Shown here: positions 50,916 to 59,725 of the stretch, piece by piece | How the letters are laid out: every line of letters begins with the position of its first letter | Position numbering within the stretch: position 1 is the first letter of the stretch | DNA from: Microbacterium ureisolvens | GTDB taxonomy: Bacteria > Actinomycetota > Actinomycetes > Actinomycetales > Microbacteriaceae | Length of the DNA: 64,000 nucleotides | Reading direction: 5' to 3' | Assembly: GCF_019511645.1 (NCBI RefSeq) | Contig: NZ_JAEUAX010000004.1 | Location: 62,001 to 126,000 of the forward strand | The notes under the pieces: generated by a model | What the model was told of the DNA's origin: nothing | Seen by the model: only the letters and a program-made list of their open reading frames with translations | Database searches by the model: none | Program-made: the position numbers and the translations under genes

Positions 50916-52151
50916 TTACTCTGTTTTGGCTCGGCTTTCACGCACCATGCGGACGGCGTCCCAGAGCGCCTCCGCGACGTCATCCTTGGACCCGCGCCGG
51001 GCGCCGATGACCTCGCCGTCGGCACTGATGATCGTGACGGCGTTGTCTGTCGCCTCGAATCCCTTGGACCAGCCGACCTCGTTCACCGCGAGAAGATCGG
51101 CGCCTTTGCGCGCGGCCTTGCGGCGCCCGCGGTCGAGCAGCGTCTCACCGTCGCCGGGAGTCTCTGCCGCGAAGCCGACGATCGTCTGCCCCTCCCGGCG
51201 ACTGCGGACCAGCCCCGCGAGGATGTCATCGTTCTCGATGAGGTCGAGCGTGATCCCCCCGACCGGCGCGGACTCCTTGGCGCGCTTGAGCGGCGACACC
51301 TCGGCCACGCGGTAGTCGGCGACAGCCGCGGCCATCACGACGATGTCTGCCCGTTCCGCCTCGGCCGCGATCGCTGTGCCGAGCTCGGCCGCGGTGCCGG
51401 CGCGCACGACACGAAGACCTGGACGAGCGGATGCCGCAGCCAGCACGCCGTCGTCGACGTGGGCGGCGACCAGCACGACGTCCGCCCCGCGCTCCGCGGC
51501 GGAGAGCGCGAGCGCCACGCCCTGCCGTCCGCTGGAACGGTTGCCGATGTAGCGCACGGGGTCGATCGGCTCGCGCGTGCCTCCCGCGCTCACGACGACT
51601 CGCAGTCCGCGCAGATCGCCGGCGTCACCCTCGGCCGCGGCGAGCGCCGCGTCGAAGATGACCTCGGGTTCCGACATCCGCCCCGGCCCGCTGTCGCCGC
51701 CGGTCAGCTCCCCCTCTTCAGGGCCCACCACGATGACACCGCGCTGGCCGAGGACCGCCATGTTGTGAACGGTCGAGGGATGCCGCCACATCTCCGTGTG
51801 CATCGCCGGCGCGACGACGACCGGCGCCGTGGTGGCGAGTAGTGTCGTTCCGAGGAGGTCGTCCGCGAGTCCCGCGGTCATCTTCGCCAGGGTGTTCGCC
51901 GTCGCGGGCGCCACGATCACGAGGTCGGCCGCCTGTCCGAGCGCGACGTGACGCACGCGTGCGACGTCGTCGTGGACGGAGGTCGTCACGGGCTGACGGC
52001 TGATCGCCTCCCACGTCGGCTTCCCCACGAACCGCAGTGCGTCCTCCGTGGGAACGACGTGAACCTCGTGGCCGGCTTTGACCAGCAGACGCACGAGCTG
52101 AACCGTCTTGTAGGCGGCGATGCCACCGGTGACCCCGACTACGACGAACAC
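50916..52151 (-). CDS. coaBC: Bifunctional phosphopantothenoylcysteine decarboxylase/phosphopantothenate-cysteine ligase
   Basis: 411 residues; makes 4'-phosphopantetheine for coenzyme A. The N-terminal FMN-dependent CoaC domain has VVVGVTGGIAAYKTVQLVRLL, the catalytic His in VARVRHVALGQAADLVIVAPATANTLAKM, and PAMHTEMWRHPSTVHN (P-A-M-N-like motif). The CoaB domain starts at about 195 with VVVSAGGTREPIDPVRYIGNRSSGRQGVALA and includes KIKKR-like PLKRAKESAP plus VGFAAET. GTG at 52151; CAAGAT precedes by six bases. A longer frame upstream is a shadow. Confidence 0.95.
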   Translation of the reverse strand: MFVVVGVTGGIAAYKTVQLVRLLVKAGHEVHVVPTEDALRFVGKPTWEAISRQPVTTSVHDDVARVRHVALGQAADLVIVAPATANTLAKMTAGLADDLLGTTLLATTAPVVVAPAMHTEMWRHPSTVHNMAVLGQRGVIVVGPEEGELTGGDSGPGRMSEPEVIFDAALAAAEGDAGDLRGLRVVVSAGGTREPIDPVRYIGNRSSGRQGVALALSAAERGADVVLVAAHVDDGVLAAASARPGLRVVRAGTAAELGTAIAAEAERADIVVMAAAVADYRVAEVSPLKRAKESAPVGGITLDLIENDDILAGLVRSRREGQTIVGFAAETPGDGETLLDRGRRKAARKGADLLAVNEVGWSKGFEATDNAVTIISADGEVIGARRGSKDDVAEALWDAVRMVRESRAKTE

Positions 52152-52219
52152 CCTCCGATCTTGGCACGACTGCCCGACACCCGGTCCCGCACCGGACGAC
52201 ACCACCCGAGGAGCCCCGC

Positions 52220-52936
52220 ATGTGCACCGTCGTGATCCGCGTCCCCGAATCGGCGGACGAGCCCACGCGAGTGCTCGCGATCCGCGACGAGGACCCTGCC
52301 CGGCCGTGGAACCCGCTCGGCCGCTGGTGGCCCGAGGCCAACGACGGCGTCGTGGGCGTGCGCGACGTGCGCGCGGGCGGAGCATGGCTCGCGGCGGACC
52401 CGGCTGCCGGACGCCTGGCCGTGCTCCTCAATCGCGCCGACGAGTCGACGCGCCCCGAGTCCGAGCTCGTCTCCCGTGGGAGCATCGTGCTCGACGCCGT
52501 CGCCGGGCGCTCCCCTGCCGGCGCGCCCGCGACGCACGGCTTCAACCTGGTCGAGGTCGAGGGCCCTCACGCGCGCGTGCTCACCTGGGACGGCGCGACT
52601 CTGCGCACGACCGAACTCGAGCCCGGCACGCATATGATCGCCCACGACGACGTCGACGACAGCGCAACGCCACGCATCGTGCGGTGGCTGGGCGAGTTCC
52701 AGGCCACCGCACCCGCGACGGACGGACGATGGTGGATGCCGTGGGTCGAGGTGCTCGAGCGCTCCGCCGAACTCCCTCCCACCGACGACGGGGCGATCAT
52801 CCGCGACAACCGCCCGCACGGCTATCCGACCCTGTCACTGCTCGCGTGCGTGGCCTCGGTGTCGGCGCACGACGTCGACGTGCACTACGGGGAGCTCCGC
52901 GAGCCGGGCCAGTGGGGCGGCCTCGAACTGGGCTGA
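52220..52936 (+). CDS. NRDE/TANGO2-family protein
   Basis: 238 residues beginning MCTVVIRV, with the family-defining Cys2, and IRDEDPARPWNPLGRWWPEANDGVVGVRDVRAGGAWLA, where the NRDE motif appears as IRDE. Then GRLAVLLNRADE. These Ntn-hydrolase-like proteins include eukaryotic TANGO2; their role is unresolved, with recent proposals of haem handling. GAGGAG precedes the ATG by about seven bases. It is divergent from coaBC. Confidence 0.85.
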   Translation: MCTVVIRVPESADEPTRVLAIRDEDPARPWNPLGRWWPEANDGVVGVRDVRAGGAWLAADPAAGRLAVLLNRADESTRPESELVSRGSIVLDAVAGRSPAGAPATHGFNLVEVEGPHARVLTWDGATLRTTELEPGTHMIAHDDVDDSATPRIVRWLGEFQATAPATDGRWWMPWVEVLERSAELPPTDDGAIIRDNRPHGYPTLSLLACVASVSAHDVDVHYGELREPGQWGGLELG

Positions 52937-53003
52937 GCGATCCCTCAGCGGTTCGTGGTGTCGACACCGGAACGCGCTGTCACCTCATCACCCCTTCGCG
53001 GTG

Positions 53004-53570
53004 CTACCGCCCGATGTGTTGCTCGCCGGGCTCGTTAGCGGTGATGCGGGCGTGCGGCTTCGCCCCCCTACGCCGCGTCGCACCGACGGCCCAGACGATG
53101 AACACCCCGGCCCCGACCACATTTACCAGCATGAGCAGGACCAGCCATGCCCAACCGAGTGGCAGTGGCGCGGCGCCGGCTCCCAGCCGTGTGGCGAGAT
53201 ACGCCACGAGTGTCACGGCGAACGCCGCACCCAGCCAACGATGCGCCAGATAGAGCCATCCCCGCGGGGAGCCCGCACGACTGAAGGGCCGACGCCTGCG
53301 ACGGATCAGATCGATGAGCAGCGCCACCCCGAGTCCTGCGACCATCACGGTAAGGGCGAGGAAGAACGCGACGTTCGCCGGTCCGCCGCCCTCAGCTTCG
53401 ACCTGCCACATCTCGAGCCATCCCTCGACAGTGATCGCGCCGTTCTGCTCGTAGAGGTACAGGGGCACACTCGCCATCACCCACAGCCACAGCAGCACTC
53501 CCGCGCCGCGGTGGACGATGCGCACGACGCGCATCGGACGATGTGGCCGGCGGGACTCGGCGAGGGTCAT
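53004..53570 (-). CDS. Four-helix membrane protein of unknown function
   Basis: About 188 residues with four membrane segments (VLLWLWVMASVPLYLYE, VAFFLALTVMVAGLGVALLIDLI, LGAAFAVTLVAYLATRLG, LVLLMLVNVVGAGVFIVWAVG). Histidines at RIVHRGAGVLLWLW and YLAHRWLG are spaced like haem or quinone ligands in small cytochrome-like proteins, so it may be a DUF420- or YdhU-like cytochrome, but this is weak. The ATG at 53570 is chosen because GAGGAGCAGGCC precedes it; an ATG at 53591 is also in frame. Confidence 0.65.
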   Translation of the reverse strand: MTLAESRRPHRPMRVVRIVHRGAGVLLWLWVMASVPLYLYEQNGAITVEGWLEMWQVEAEGGGPANVAFFLALTVMVAGLGVALLIDLIRRRRRPFSRAGSPRGWLYLAHRWLGAAFAVTLVAYLATRLGAGAAPLPLGWAWLVLLMLVNVVGAGVFIVWAVGATRRRGAKPHARITANEPGEQHIGR

Positions 53571-53742
53571 GGCCTGCTCCTCGATCACCATTGATCGCGT
53601 GCATTCCGCGTGGGCCTCACTATGGCAGAGCAGATGGCGCCCCACAACGGGGCGGGAGAACGGGCGATAGCACCCGCCGACAGCCGACCACCGTGCTGTT
53701 GCGAGGTCTCGTCATGGCGAGGTGAGGGTCAAAGAACGGAAA

Positions 53743-53783
53743 GGAGCGGAACGGATGCCTCGGCCAGGCATCCGTTCCGCTCC
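53743..53783 (-). terminator. Terminator of the deoC operon
   Basis: An 18-bp perfect stem (53743-53760 with 53766-53783), five-base loop, 22 bases beyond the truncated ALDH stop. It contains ACGGATGCC and its complement. Confidence 0.85.
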
Positions 53784-53805
53784 GGCAGTCCGCCGTCCCG
53801 CGCTG

Positions 53806-54669
53806 CTACACCAGGCTCTTGGGGTGCCACACCGTTTTGGTCTCGGTGAAGGCGGTGATGCGGGCGAGGCTCGGGGCCGCGGCATCCGTCCCGTTCTCGG
53901 GAGGGAGCACCCGCGTGAGCGTCTCGGCCGCCGCGATCTGAAGATCGATCCAGTCGAGGTCGCCCGCGCCGACCAGGTCCAGCGCGTGCACGTCGGGGTG
54001 CGAGGCGAGCCACGGCGCGATCTCGGCCGGCGAGCCGGTCAGCACGTTGACGACTCCCCCGGGCACGTCGCTCGTCGCGAGCACCTCGGCAAGGCTGATG
54101 CCCGACAGCGGGTAGCGCTGCGAGGCGACCACGACCACCGAGTTGCCCGTCACGAGCGCGGGCGCGATGGCCGACACGAGACCGACGAGCGCGGTCTCCT
54201 GCGGAGCGATGATGCCGACCACGCCGGTCGGCTCGGGCACCGAGATGTTGAAGTACGGGCCGGCGACCGGGTTGCCGTTGCCGGCGACCTGGCCGTACTT
54301 GTCGCACCAGCCCGCATACCAGACCCAGCGGTCGATCGACTCGTCGACCTCGGCGGCGGCCACCGCAGCGGAGACCCCGGTCTGCTGGATGATCTCGTCG
54401 ACGAACTGGGCGCGACGGCCCTCGAGGATCTCGGCGACCCGGTACAGCACCTGGCCGCGGTTGTACGCGGTCGCCCCCGACCAGCCCTTCACGGCGCCAC
54501 GGGCGGCGACGACCGCATCCCGGGCGTCCTTGCGGGAGGCGAGCGCGGCGTTCGCGAGGAAGTCGCCCTTCGGGGTCGCCACCTCGTACGTCCGGCCCGA
54601 CTCGCTGCGGGGGAAGGCGCCGCCGATGTAGAGCTTGTACGTCTTGGGAACGGTGAGTCGCGTGCTCAT
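53806..54669 (-). CDS. Short aldehyde dehydrogenase-like protein (no catalytic domain)
   Basis: 287 residues, against 450-500 for a full aldehyde dehydrogenase. It keeps the NAD-binding half: YKLYIGGAFPRSESGRTYEVATPKGDFLANAALASRKDARDAVVAAR, EPTGVVGIIAPQETALVGLVSAIAPALVTGNSVVVVAS. The catalytic Cys and the oligomerisation tail are absent, and the gene ends cleanly (KTVWHPKSLV) before an intact terminator, so it is not simply frameshifted. AGGAGGTCTCGGC precedes the ATG, which overlaps the full-length ALDH gene by four bases. Paired full-plus-short ALDH genes behind deoC recur in actinobacteria as I recall; it may form a heteromer with its neighbour. Confidence 0.88.
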   Translation of the reverse strand: MSTRLTVPKTYKLYIGGAFPRSESGRTYEVATPKGDFLANAALASRKDARDAVVAARGAVKGWSGATAYNRGQVLYRVAEILEGRRAQFVDEIIQQTGVSAAVAAAEVDESIDRWVWYAGWCDKYGQVAGNGNPVAGPYFNISVPEPTGVVGIIAPQETALVGLVSAIAPALVTGNSVVVVASQRYPLSGISLAEVLATSDVPGGVVNVLTGSPAEIAPWLASHPDVHALDLVGAGDLDWIDLQIAAAETLTRVLPPENGTDAAAPSLARITAFTETKTVWHPKSLV

Positions 54670-56162
54670 GCCGAGACCTCCTTCTTCGAACGGCCGGCAT
54701 TGACCCGGGCGGCGGAGTCGACGGATGCTGCGCCCTTGAGGTACGCGGCCAGTCCGTGGCGGCCGCCCTCGCGGCCGTAGCCCGACTCCTTGTAGCCGCC
54801 GAACGGCGACGACGGGTCGAACCGGTTGAACGTGTTCGCCCAGACGACGCCCGCGCGCAGGCGGTCGGCGACAGCGAGGATGCGTGAGCCCTTGTCGGTC
54901 CATATGCCGGCCGACAGGCCGTACGGGGTGTTGTTGGCCTTCTCGATGGCCTCCGCCGGCGTGCGGAACGTGAGCACCGACAGCACCGGGCCGAAGATCT
55001 CGTCGCGGGCGATGCGGTGGCTCGCCTGCACGTTCGTGAAGATCGTCGGCGCGAACCAGAAGCCGTTGTCGGGGATCACGCAGTCCGCGCTCCAGCGCTC
55101 GGCGCCCTCCTCCTCGCCGACCTTGCTGAGCTCGCGGATGCGGTCGAGCTGCTCGCGCGAGTTGATGGCCCCGATGTCGGTGTTCTTGTCGAGCGGGTCG
55201 CCGAGGCGCAGCGTCGAAAGGCGGTCCTTCAACCGGTCGACGACTTCGTCGTGGATCGACTCCTGCACGAGCAGGCGGCTGCCGGCGCAGCACACGTGCC
55301 CCTGGTTGAAGAAGATGCCGTTGACGATGCCTTCGACGGCCTGATCGATGGGGGCGTCCTCGAACACGATGTTCGCGGCCTTGCCGCCGAGTTCGAGGGT
55401 GAGCTTCTTGTCGGTGCCCGCGACCGCCTTCGCGATCTCGCGGCCGACGGCGGTCGAGCCGGTGAACGCGACCTTGTCGACATCGGGATGCCGCACCAGC
55501 GCCGCGCCCGTCGCGCCGGCGCCCGTGACGATGTTGACCACGCCGGGCGGCAGATCGGCCTGCTGCAGGATCTCGGCGAAGATGAGCGCCGACAGCGGCG
55601 TGGTCTCGGCGGGCTTGAGCACGACGGTGTTGCCCGCGGCGAGCGCCGGGGCGATCTTCCACGCGAGCATGAGCAGCGGGAAGTTCCACGGGATCACCTG
55701 CCCGGCGACGCCCAGCGAGCGCGGGTCTGCGCCCAGCCCGGCGTAGTCGAGCTTGTCGGCCCAGCCGGCGTAGTAGAAGAACCAGGCGGCGACCAGCGGC
55801 ACGTCGACGTCGCGGCTCTCCTTGATGGGCTTGCCGTTGTCGAGGCTCTCGGCCACCGCGAGCTCGCGCGCTCGCTCCTGGACGAGGCGCGCGATGCGGA
55901 AGAGATACTTGCCGCGATCCCGGCCGCTCATCTTCGACCACGTCCTGTCGTAGGCGCGACGCGCGGCGGCGACGGCGGCGTCGACATCCGCGTCGCTCGC
56001 CGAGGCGATGGCGGCGATGTGCTTCTCGTCGGCGGGCGAGATCGTGGCGAACGACTCGCCCGACCCCGGTCGGAACTCGCCGTCGATGAACAGCCCGTAC
56101 TCCTCGCGGAGGTTCAGGATCGCGCGGGACTCGGGGGCAGGTGCGTATTCGAGGAAACTCAT
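54666..56162 (-). CDS. Aldehyde dehydrogenase, full length
   Basis: 498 residues. LFIDGEFRPGSGESFATISPADEKHIAAIASA opens the Rossmann part; VIPWNFPLLMLAWKIAPALAAGNTVVLKPAETTPLSALIFAEIL binds NAD; FTGSTAVGREI and LELGGKAANIVF (catalytic Glu) and FFNQGHVCCAGSRLLVQ (catalytic Cys) are intact. In the deoC context it most likely oxidises acetaldehyde from deoxyribose 5-phosphate cleavage to acetate, which is inference from position. It starts 15 bases after deoC. Confidence 0.93.
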   Translation of the reverse strand: MSFLEYAPAPESRAILNLREEYGLFIDGEFRPGSGESFATISPADEKHIAAIASASDADVDAAVAAARRAYDRTWSKMSGRDRGKYLFRIARLVQERARELAVAESLDNGKPIKESRDVDVPLVAAWFFYYAGWADKLDYAGLGADPRSLGVAGQVIPWNFPLLMLAWKIAPALAAGNTVVLKPAETTPLSALIFAEILQQADLPPGVVNIVTGAGATGAALVRHPDVDKVAFTGSTAVGREIAKAVAGTDKKLTLELGGKAANIVFEDAPIDQAVEGIVNGIFFNQGHVCCAGSRLLVQESIHDEVVDRLKDRLSTLRLGDPLDKNTDIGAINSREQLDRIRELSKVGEEEGAERWSADCVIPDNGFWFAPTIFTNVQASHRIARDEIFGPVLSVLTFRTPAEAIEKANNTPYGLSAGIWTDKGSRILAVADRLRAGVVWANTFNRFDPSSPFGGYKESGYGREGGRHGLAAYLKGAASVDSAARVNAGRSKKEVSA

Positions 56163-56177
56163 GTCTTCTTTCCCGGG

Positions 56178-57185
56178 TCAGTCGATGGTCACGTAGTCGG
56201 CGCCGGAGTAGTGCCCGGTCTTCAGCTTCTGACGCTGCAGGAGCACGTCGTTGAGGAGGCTGGATGCCCCGTACCGGAAGAGGTGCGGCTGCAGCCACTC
56301 CTCGCCGACGGTTTCGGCCACGGTGACGAGGTACTTGATGGCGTCCTTCGAGGTGCGGATGCCGCCGGCCGGCTTCACGCCGACCTTCTCCCCCGTGGCA
56401 CGGTGCCAGTCGCGCACGACTTCGAGCATGAGCAGCGTCACCGGCAGGGTCGCCGCCGGCTGCACCTTGCCCGTCGAGGTCTTGATGAAGTCGCCGCCCG
56501 CGAGGATCGCGAGCCACGACGCGCGCTTGATGTTGTCGTAGGTGGTGAGTTCACCGGTCTCGAGGATCACCTTGAGCGACGCGTAGGTGCCGTCCTCACG
56601 CCGGCACGCCTGCTTGACCCGGGCGATCTGGTCGAACACCAGTCCGTAGCGACCCGCGAGGAACGCCCCGCGGTCGATGACCATGTCGATCTCGTCGGCG
56701 CCGTGGGCGACGGCCTCGGCGGTGTCGGCGAGCTTGATGTCGAGCGAGGCGCGTCCGCTCGGAAAGGCGGTGGCGACCGCCGCGACGCTCACTCCCCCGT
56801 CGTCCGGGTCGCCGTGCGCGGCGCCCAGCGCTTCGACGGCGTAGGGCACCATGTCGCCGTAGACGCAGACGGCGGCGACGCGCGGACAGGTCGGGTCGGA
56901 GGCATCCGGGTTCAGCGCCTTCGCGACGAGCGAGCGCACCTTGCCGGGCGTGTCGGCGCCCTCGAGGGTGGTGAGGTCGATGAGCTCGATGATCTTGTCG
57001 AGTGCCCACGCCTTCGACGTGGTCTTGATCGAGCGGGTGCCGAGCGCAGCGGCGCGCTGCTCGAGGCCGACGGCGTCGACGCCGGACAGCCCGTGGAGGT
57101 AGCGCCGCAGCGTGGTGTCGTCGGGCTGTCCGCCGAGCAGCTCGACGGCCCGCTCGGGCAGCGTCACGATGGAGGTGCCTGACAT
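56178..57185 (-). CDS. deoC: Deoxyribose-phosphate aldolase
   Basis: 335 residues, the longer actinobacterial form. It cleaves 2-deoxyribose 5-phosphate to glyceraldehyde 3-phosphate and acetaldehyde. The Schiff-base lysine is in GGDFIKTSTGKVQPAATLPV, with the proton-relay Lys in VGVKPAGGIRTSKDAIKYL and Asp in DEIDMVIDRGAFLAGRYG. The ATG at 57185 lies 52 bases after the SorC-type regulator gene. It is the second gene of the operon. Confidence 0.95.
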   Translation of the reverse strand: MSGTSIVTLPERAVELLGGQPDDTTLRRYLHGLSGVDAVGLEQRAAALGTRSIKTTSKAWALDKIIELIDLTTLEGADTPGKVRSLVAKALNPDASDPTCPRVAAVCVYGDMVPYAVEALGAAHGDPDDGGVSVAAVATAFPSGRASLDIKLADTAEAVAHGADEIDMVIDRGAFLAGRYGLVFDQIARVKQACRREDGTYASLKVILETGELTTYDNIKRASWLAILAGGDFIKTSTGKVQPAATLPVTLLMLEVVRDWHRATGEKVGVKPAGGIRTSKDAIKYLVTVAETVGEEWLQPHLFRYGASSLLNDVLLQRQKLKTGHYSGADYVTID

Positions 57186-57237
57186 GTCCTGACCTGGCTT
57201 TCGTTGGGGTTCGGAAAGGGGATGCTGATGCCGCGGT

Positions 57238-58182
57238 TCACGCGTCGAGAAGGTGCTGCGCCGTGGATTCGTCGGTGACGAGCACGGTGCACAGGCGCGA
57301 CGCGACGACCGCGGACGCGATCGCGCGTTTGGGGGTGCCGGCGATCGCGCAGATCGCGACATCGGCGCGACGCAGGTCGTCGAGCGAGACACCCACGGTC
57401 CGGGCATCGAGTTCGTCATCGGCGATGCGTCCGTCGGCGGTGATGTACCGCCCGACGACATCGCCGACCGCACCCGCCTCGACGAGCCGGTCGATGTCGG
57501 CCGTCGTGAGGTACCCGCTGTCGACGTGGACGGAGCCGTGGTCGGCGGGGCCCGCGCTGAAGAGATAGGCGTTCGCGGAGCGCGCCGCGTCGAGTACGCC
57601 GGCAACGACGCGGTCGTCCTCGATCGCCTCCTTGGTCGCACGCCGCTCCAGGATGGCCGGGCTCGGCAGCAGCGCAGCGGTGCCCCCGCCCTTCTGCGCG
57701 ATGCTCACCGCGGTCGCCGCGGCGGTGCCGGGCCGCTGGCTCATGCTGACGCCGCCGTTGATCTGCACGACATCGGTGCCCTGCGACCACCCGTCGCGGA
57801 GGTGATGTGCGACGTCCGACAGCGTGCGCCCCCAGCTGACACCGAGCACGGGCGGGTGCGGCCGCATCGCGGCCAGATAGTCGGCGGCGGCCTGGGCCAC
57901 CCGCTGCTGGAGCTCGTCTTCGCTGCGGACGCCGGCGCGCGACACCACGACGGCGTCGGTCAGACTGCGCTCGTCGCGCAGACGCCGCTCGAGCTGCGGC
58001 CGGCGCGCGCGGGAGTGGAGGATCTCGATGCGGACGAACCCCTCCTCCTTCGCCTGGGTGAGCAGACGGCCGACCTTCCATCGAGTGATCTGGAGGTTCC
58101 GGCCGATCTCCTCCTGCGTGAGGTTCTCCTCGTAGTACAGCTCGGCGGCTCGAATCGAGAGAAGCTCGTCGACGGCGTCCAC
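57238..58182 (-). CDS. SorC/DeoR-type sugar-binding transcriptional regulator
   Basis: 314 residues. N-terminal helix-turn-helix (VDELLSIRAAELYYEENLTQEEIGRNLQITRWKVGRLLTQAKEEGFVRIEI) and a C-terminal sugar-phosphate-binding domain (VLGVSWGRTLSDVAHHL and INGGVSMSQRPGTAAATAVSIAQK are typical). In this setting its effector is probably deoxyribose 5-phosphate, controlling its own operon. The GTG at 58182 has GAAGGGAGAACC upstream and is preferred over an earlier ATG in the same frame. A dyad at 58252-58265 upstream may be the operator. Confidence 0.9.
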   Translation of the reverse strand: MDAVDELLSIRAAELYYEENLTQEEIGRNLQITRWKVGRLLTQAKEEGFVRIEILHSRARRPQLERRLRDERSLTDAVVVSRAGVRSEDELQQRVAQAAADYLAAMRPHPPVLGVSWGRTLSDVAHHLRDGWSQGTDVVQINGGVSMSQRPGTAAATAVSIAQKGGGTAALLPSPAILERRATKEAIEDDRVVAGVLDAARSANAYLFSAGPADHGSVHVDSGYLTTADIDRLVEAGAVGDVVGRYITADGRIADDELDARTVGVSLDDLRRADVAICAIAGTPKRAIASAVVASRLCTVLVTDESTAQHLLDA

Positions 58183-58251
58183 GGTTCTCCCTTCGTCGTC
58201 CCCTCCAGGCTGACACAGTCCACCCGCCTGCGCCAACATCTGCACAGAGTT

Positions 58252-58265
58252 TGCTCAGATGAGCA
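58252..58265. promoter_or_regulatory. Candidate operator of the deoC operon
   Basis: Perfect dyad TGCTCA-GA-TGAGCA, about 70 bases before the GTG start. A related half site, ATCTGCACA, is at 58239-58247, forming a second imperfect dyad with TGCTCAGAT. Confidence 0.45.
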
Positions 58266-58296
58266 CCCCGCCGGAGTTGGAACCGGAACGGATGCC

Positions 58297-58671
58297 TCAG
58301 CCGCCGGTGCTCGCCGGCGGCCGGACGGTGACCTTCGGCTGGCGCAGCAGAACGATGACGCCGATGCCCACGACGACGACGAACGCGATGGACAGCGTCG
58401 TGAACGCGAACCAGTTGTCGTCGAGCGCGAGGACGATCGCCGCCGACACGACCGCGATGGCCGCCGCGATGAGCTTGGACGCGAACTTCATGCCCATGCC
58501 CGGCGTCAGCCGCCCTGCCGGCGAATCGCCCCGCGCGAGGATGAGATCCGCGAACGCGTCGAGGGTCGCCAGCAACGAGGCGGAGTATGCGACCGCGCAC
58601 CCGAGGGCGCCCCACAGGTTGACGGAATCGTCGGCCGCCGCATCGGCGGCCATCAGGACCAGCGCGTGCAC
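58297..58671 (-). CDS. Small membrane protein of unknown function
   Basis: 124 residues with three or four membrane helices (NLWGALGCAVAYSASLLATLDAFADLIL, FASKLIAAAIAVVSAAIVLAL, WFAFTTLSIAFVVVVGIGVIVLL). No family is recognised. The GTG start at 58671 follows TACGAT by six bases on the minus strand, which supports both the start and a leaderless transcript. It stands alone between the deoC operon and ribF. Confidence 0.7.
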   Translation of the reverse strand: MHALVLMAADAAADDSVNLWGALGCAVAYSASLLATLDAFADLILARGDSPAGRLTPGMGMKFASKLIAAAIAVVSAAIVLALDDNWFAFTTLSIAFVVVVGIGVIVLLRQPKVTVRPPASTGG

Positions 58672-58753
58672 GCCTCGATCGTAGGGGCGAGCGGGCGCGC
58701 CGGTCTACGGGTGCGGAGAGCACACGAGCGGACGGATGCCGCCACCCGGCTCG

Positions 58754-59725
58754 TCAGGTCAGCTCGCGTCGCACGCGCTCGATGTCGTCGCTCATCTGCG
58801 CGATGAGCGGCTCGATCCCCTCGAACGCGACCATGCCCCGGATCCGCGCCACGAACTCGATCTCGACGACGTGTCCGTACAGGTCGAGGTCGGTCTCGTC
58901 GAGCACGTACGCCTCGACCTGGCGCACGACCACATCATCGAACGTGGGATTCGTGCCGATGCTGATCGCCGCGGGGTACCGAACGCTGCTGCGCGGCTCG
59001 GATGCCCCGTCCCGAGGCATCCCCTCGTCCACCAGCCATCCGGCGTAGACACCCTCGGCGGGCACGAAGCCCTCGAGATCAGGAGAGAGGTTCGCAGTCG
59101 GGAAGCCCAGCTCACGGCCGCGCTTCAGCCCATGGACGACCTCGCCGCGCACCGCATGCGGACGGCCCAGCAGACGCGTCGCCCCCGCCACGTCACCGAC
59201 GTCGAGCAGTTCGCGAACCCAGGTCGATGAGACGCGCCGGCCGGCGTCGATCGCTCGGACGTCGTCGACGATGTCGACCTCGAAGCCGAACTCGGCGCCG
59301 AGCTCCCGCAGCAGTCCGGGATCGCCCGCACCGCCGCGCCCGAAGCGGAAGTCCGCGCCGACCATGACGATCCGCACTCCGAGTGCACCGACCAGCACGT
59401 GCTCGACGAACTTCCGCGCTCCGAGATCGGCGAGCGTGCGGTCGAAGGTGAGCATGAGCGTGGCGTCGACGCCCGCGTCCGCCAGCAGGCGGAGCTTCTG
59501 TTCGACACCCACCAGGCTGTCCGGGCAGATCTCGGGGCGCAGCAGCGCCAGCGGGTTGCGGTCGAACGTCACGGCGACGACGCGTGCACCGGAGGCTTCA
59601 GCATCCACTCTCGCCCGATCGATGACCGCCCGATGTCCGGAGTGCACCCCGTCGAACTTGCCGATCGCGACGACGGAGGGACCGAAGCCCGCGGGCACCT
59701 CGGCGGGGTCGCGGAAGACGATCAC
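58754..59725 (-). CDS. ribF: Bifunctional riboflavin kinase/FAD synthetase
   Basis: 323 residues; makes FMN and FAD from riboflavin. The FAD synthetase half has VVAIGKFDGVHSGHRAVIDRA (the H-x-G-H nucleotidyl-transfer motif) and VGADFRFGRGGAGD, STWVRELLDVGDVAGA. The kinase half from about 190 has GEVVHGLKRGRELGFPTANLSPDLEGFVPAEGVYAGW, with P-T-A-N binding ATP/Mg. The GTG at 59725 overlaps the stop of the upstream membrane gene by four bases. truB lies 850 bases upstream on the same strand; the two are usually adjacent. Confidence 0.95.
   Translation of the reverse strand: MIVFRDPAEVPAGFGPSVVAIGKFDGVHSGHRAVIDRARVDAEASGARVVAVTFDRNPLALLRPEICPDSLVGVEQKLRLLADAGVDATLMLTFDRTLADLGARKFVEHVLVGALGVRIVMVGADFRFGRGGAGDPGLLRELGAEFGFEVDIVDDVRAIDAGRRVSSTWVRELLDVGDVAGATRLLGRPHAVRGEVVHGLKRGRELGFPTANLSPDLEGFVPAEGVYAGWLVDEGMPRDGASEPRSSVRYPAAISIGTNPTFDDVVVRQVEAYVLDETDLDLYGHVVEIEFVARIRGMVAFEGIEPLIAQMSDDIERVRRELT

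Noticed and set aside
53806-54669. The short ALDH as a frameshifted full-length gene.
   Set aside because: The DNA after its stop is only 22 bases from an intact terminator, so no missing half is present in another frame.
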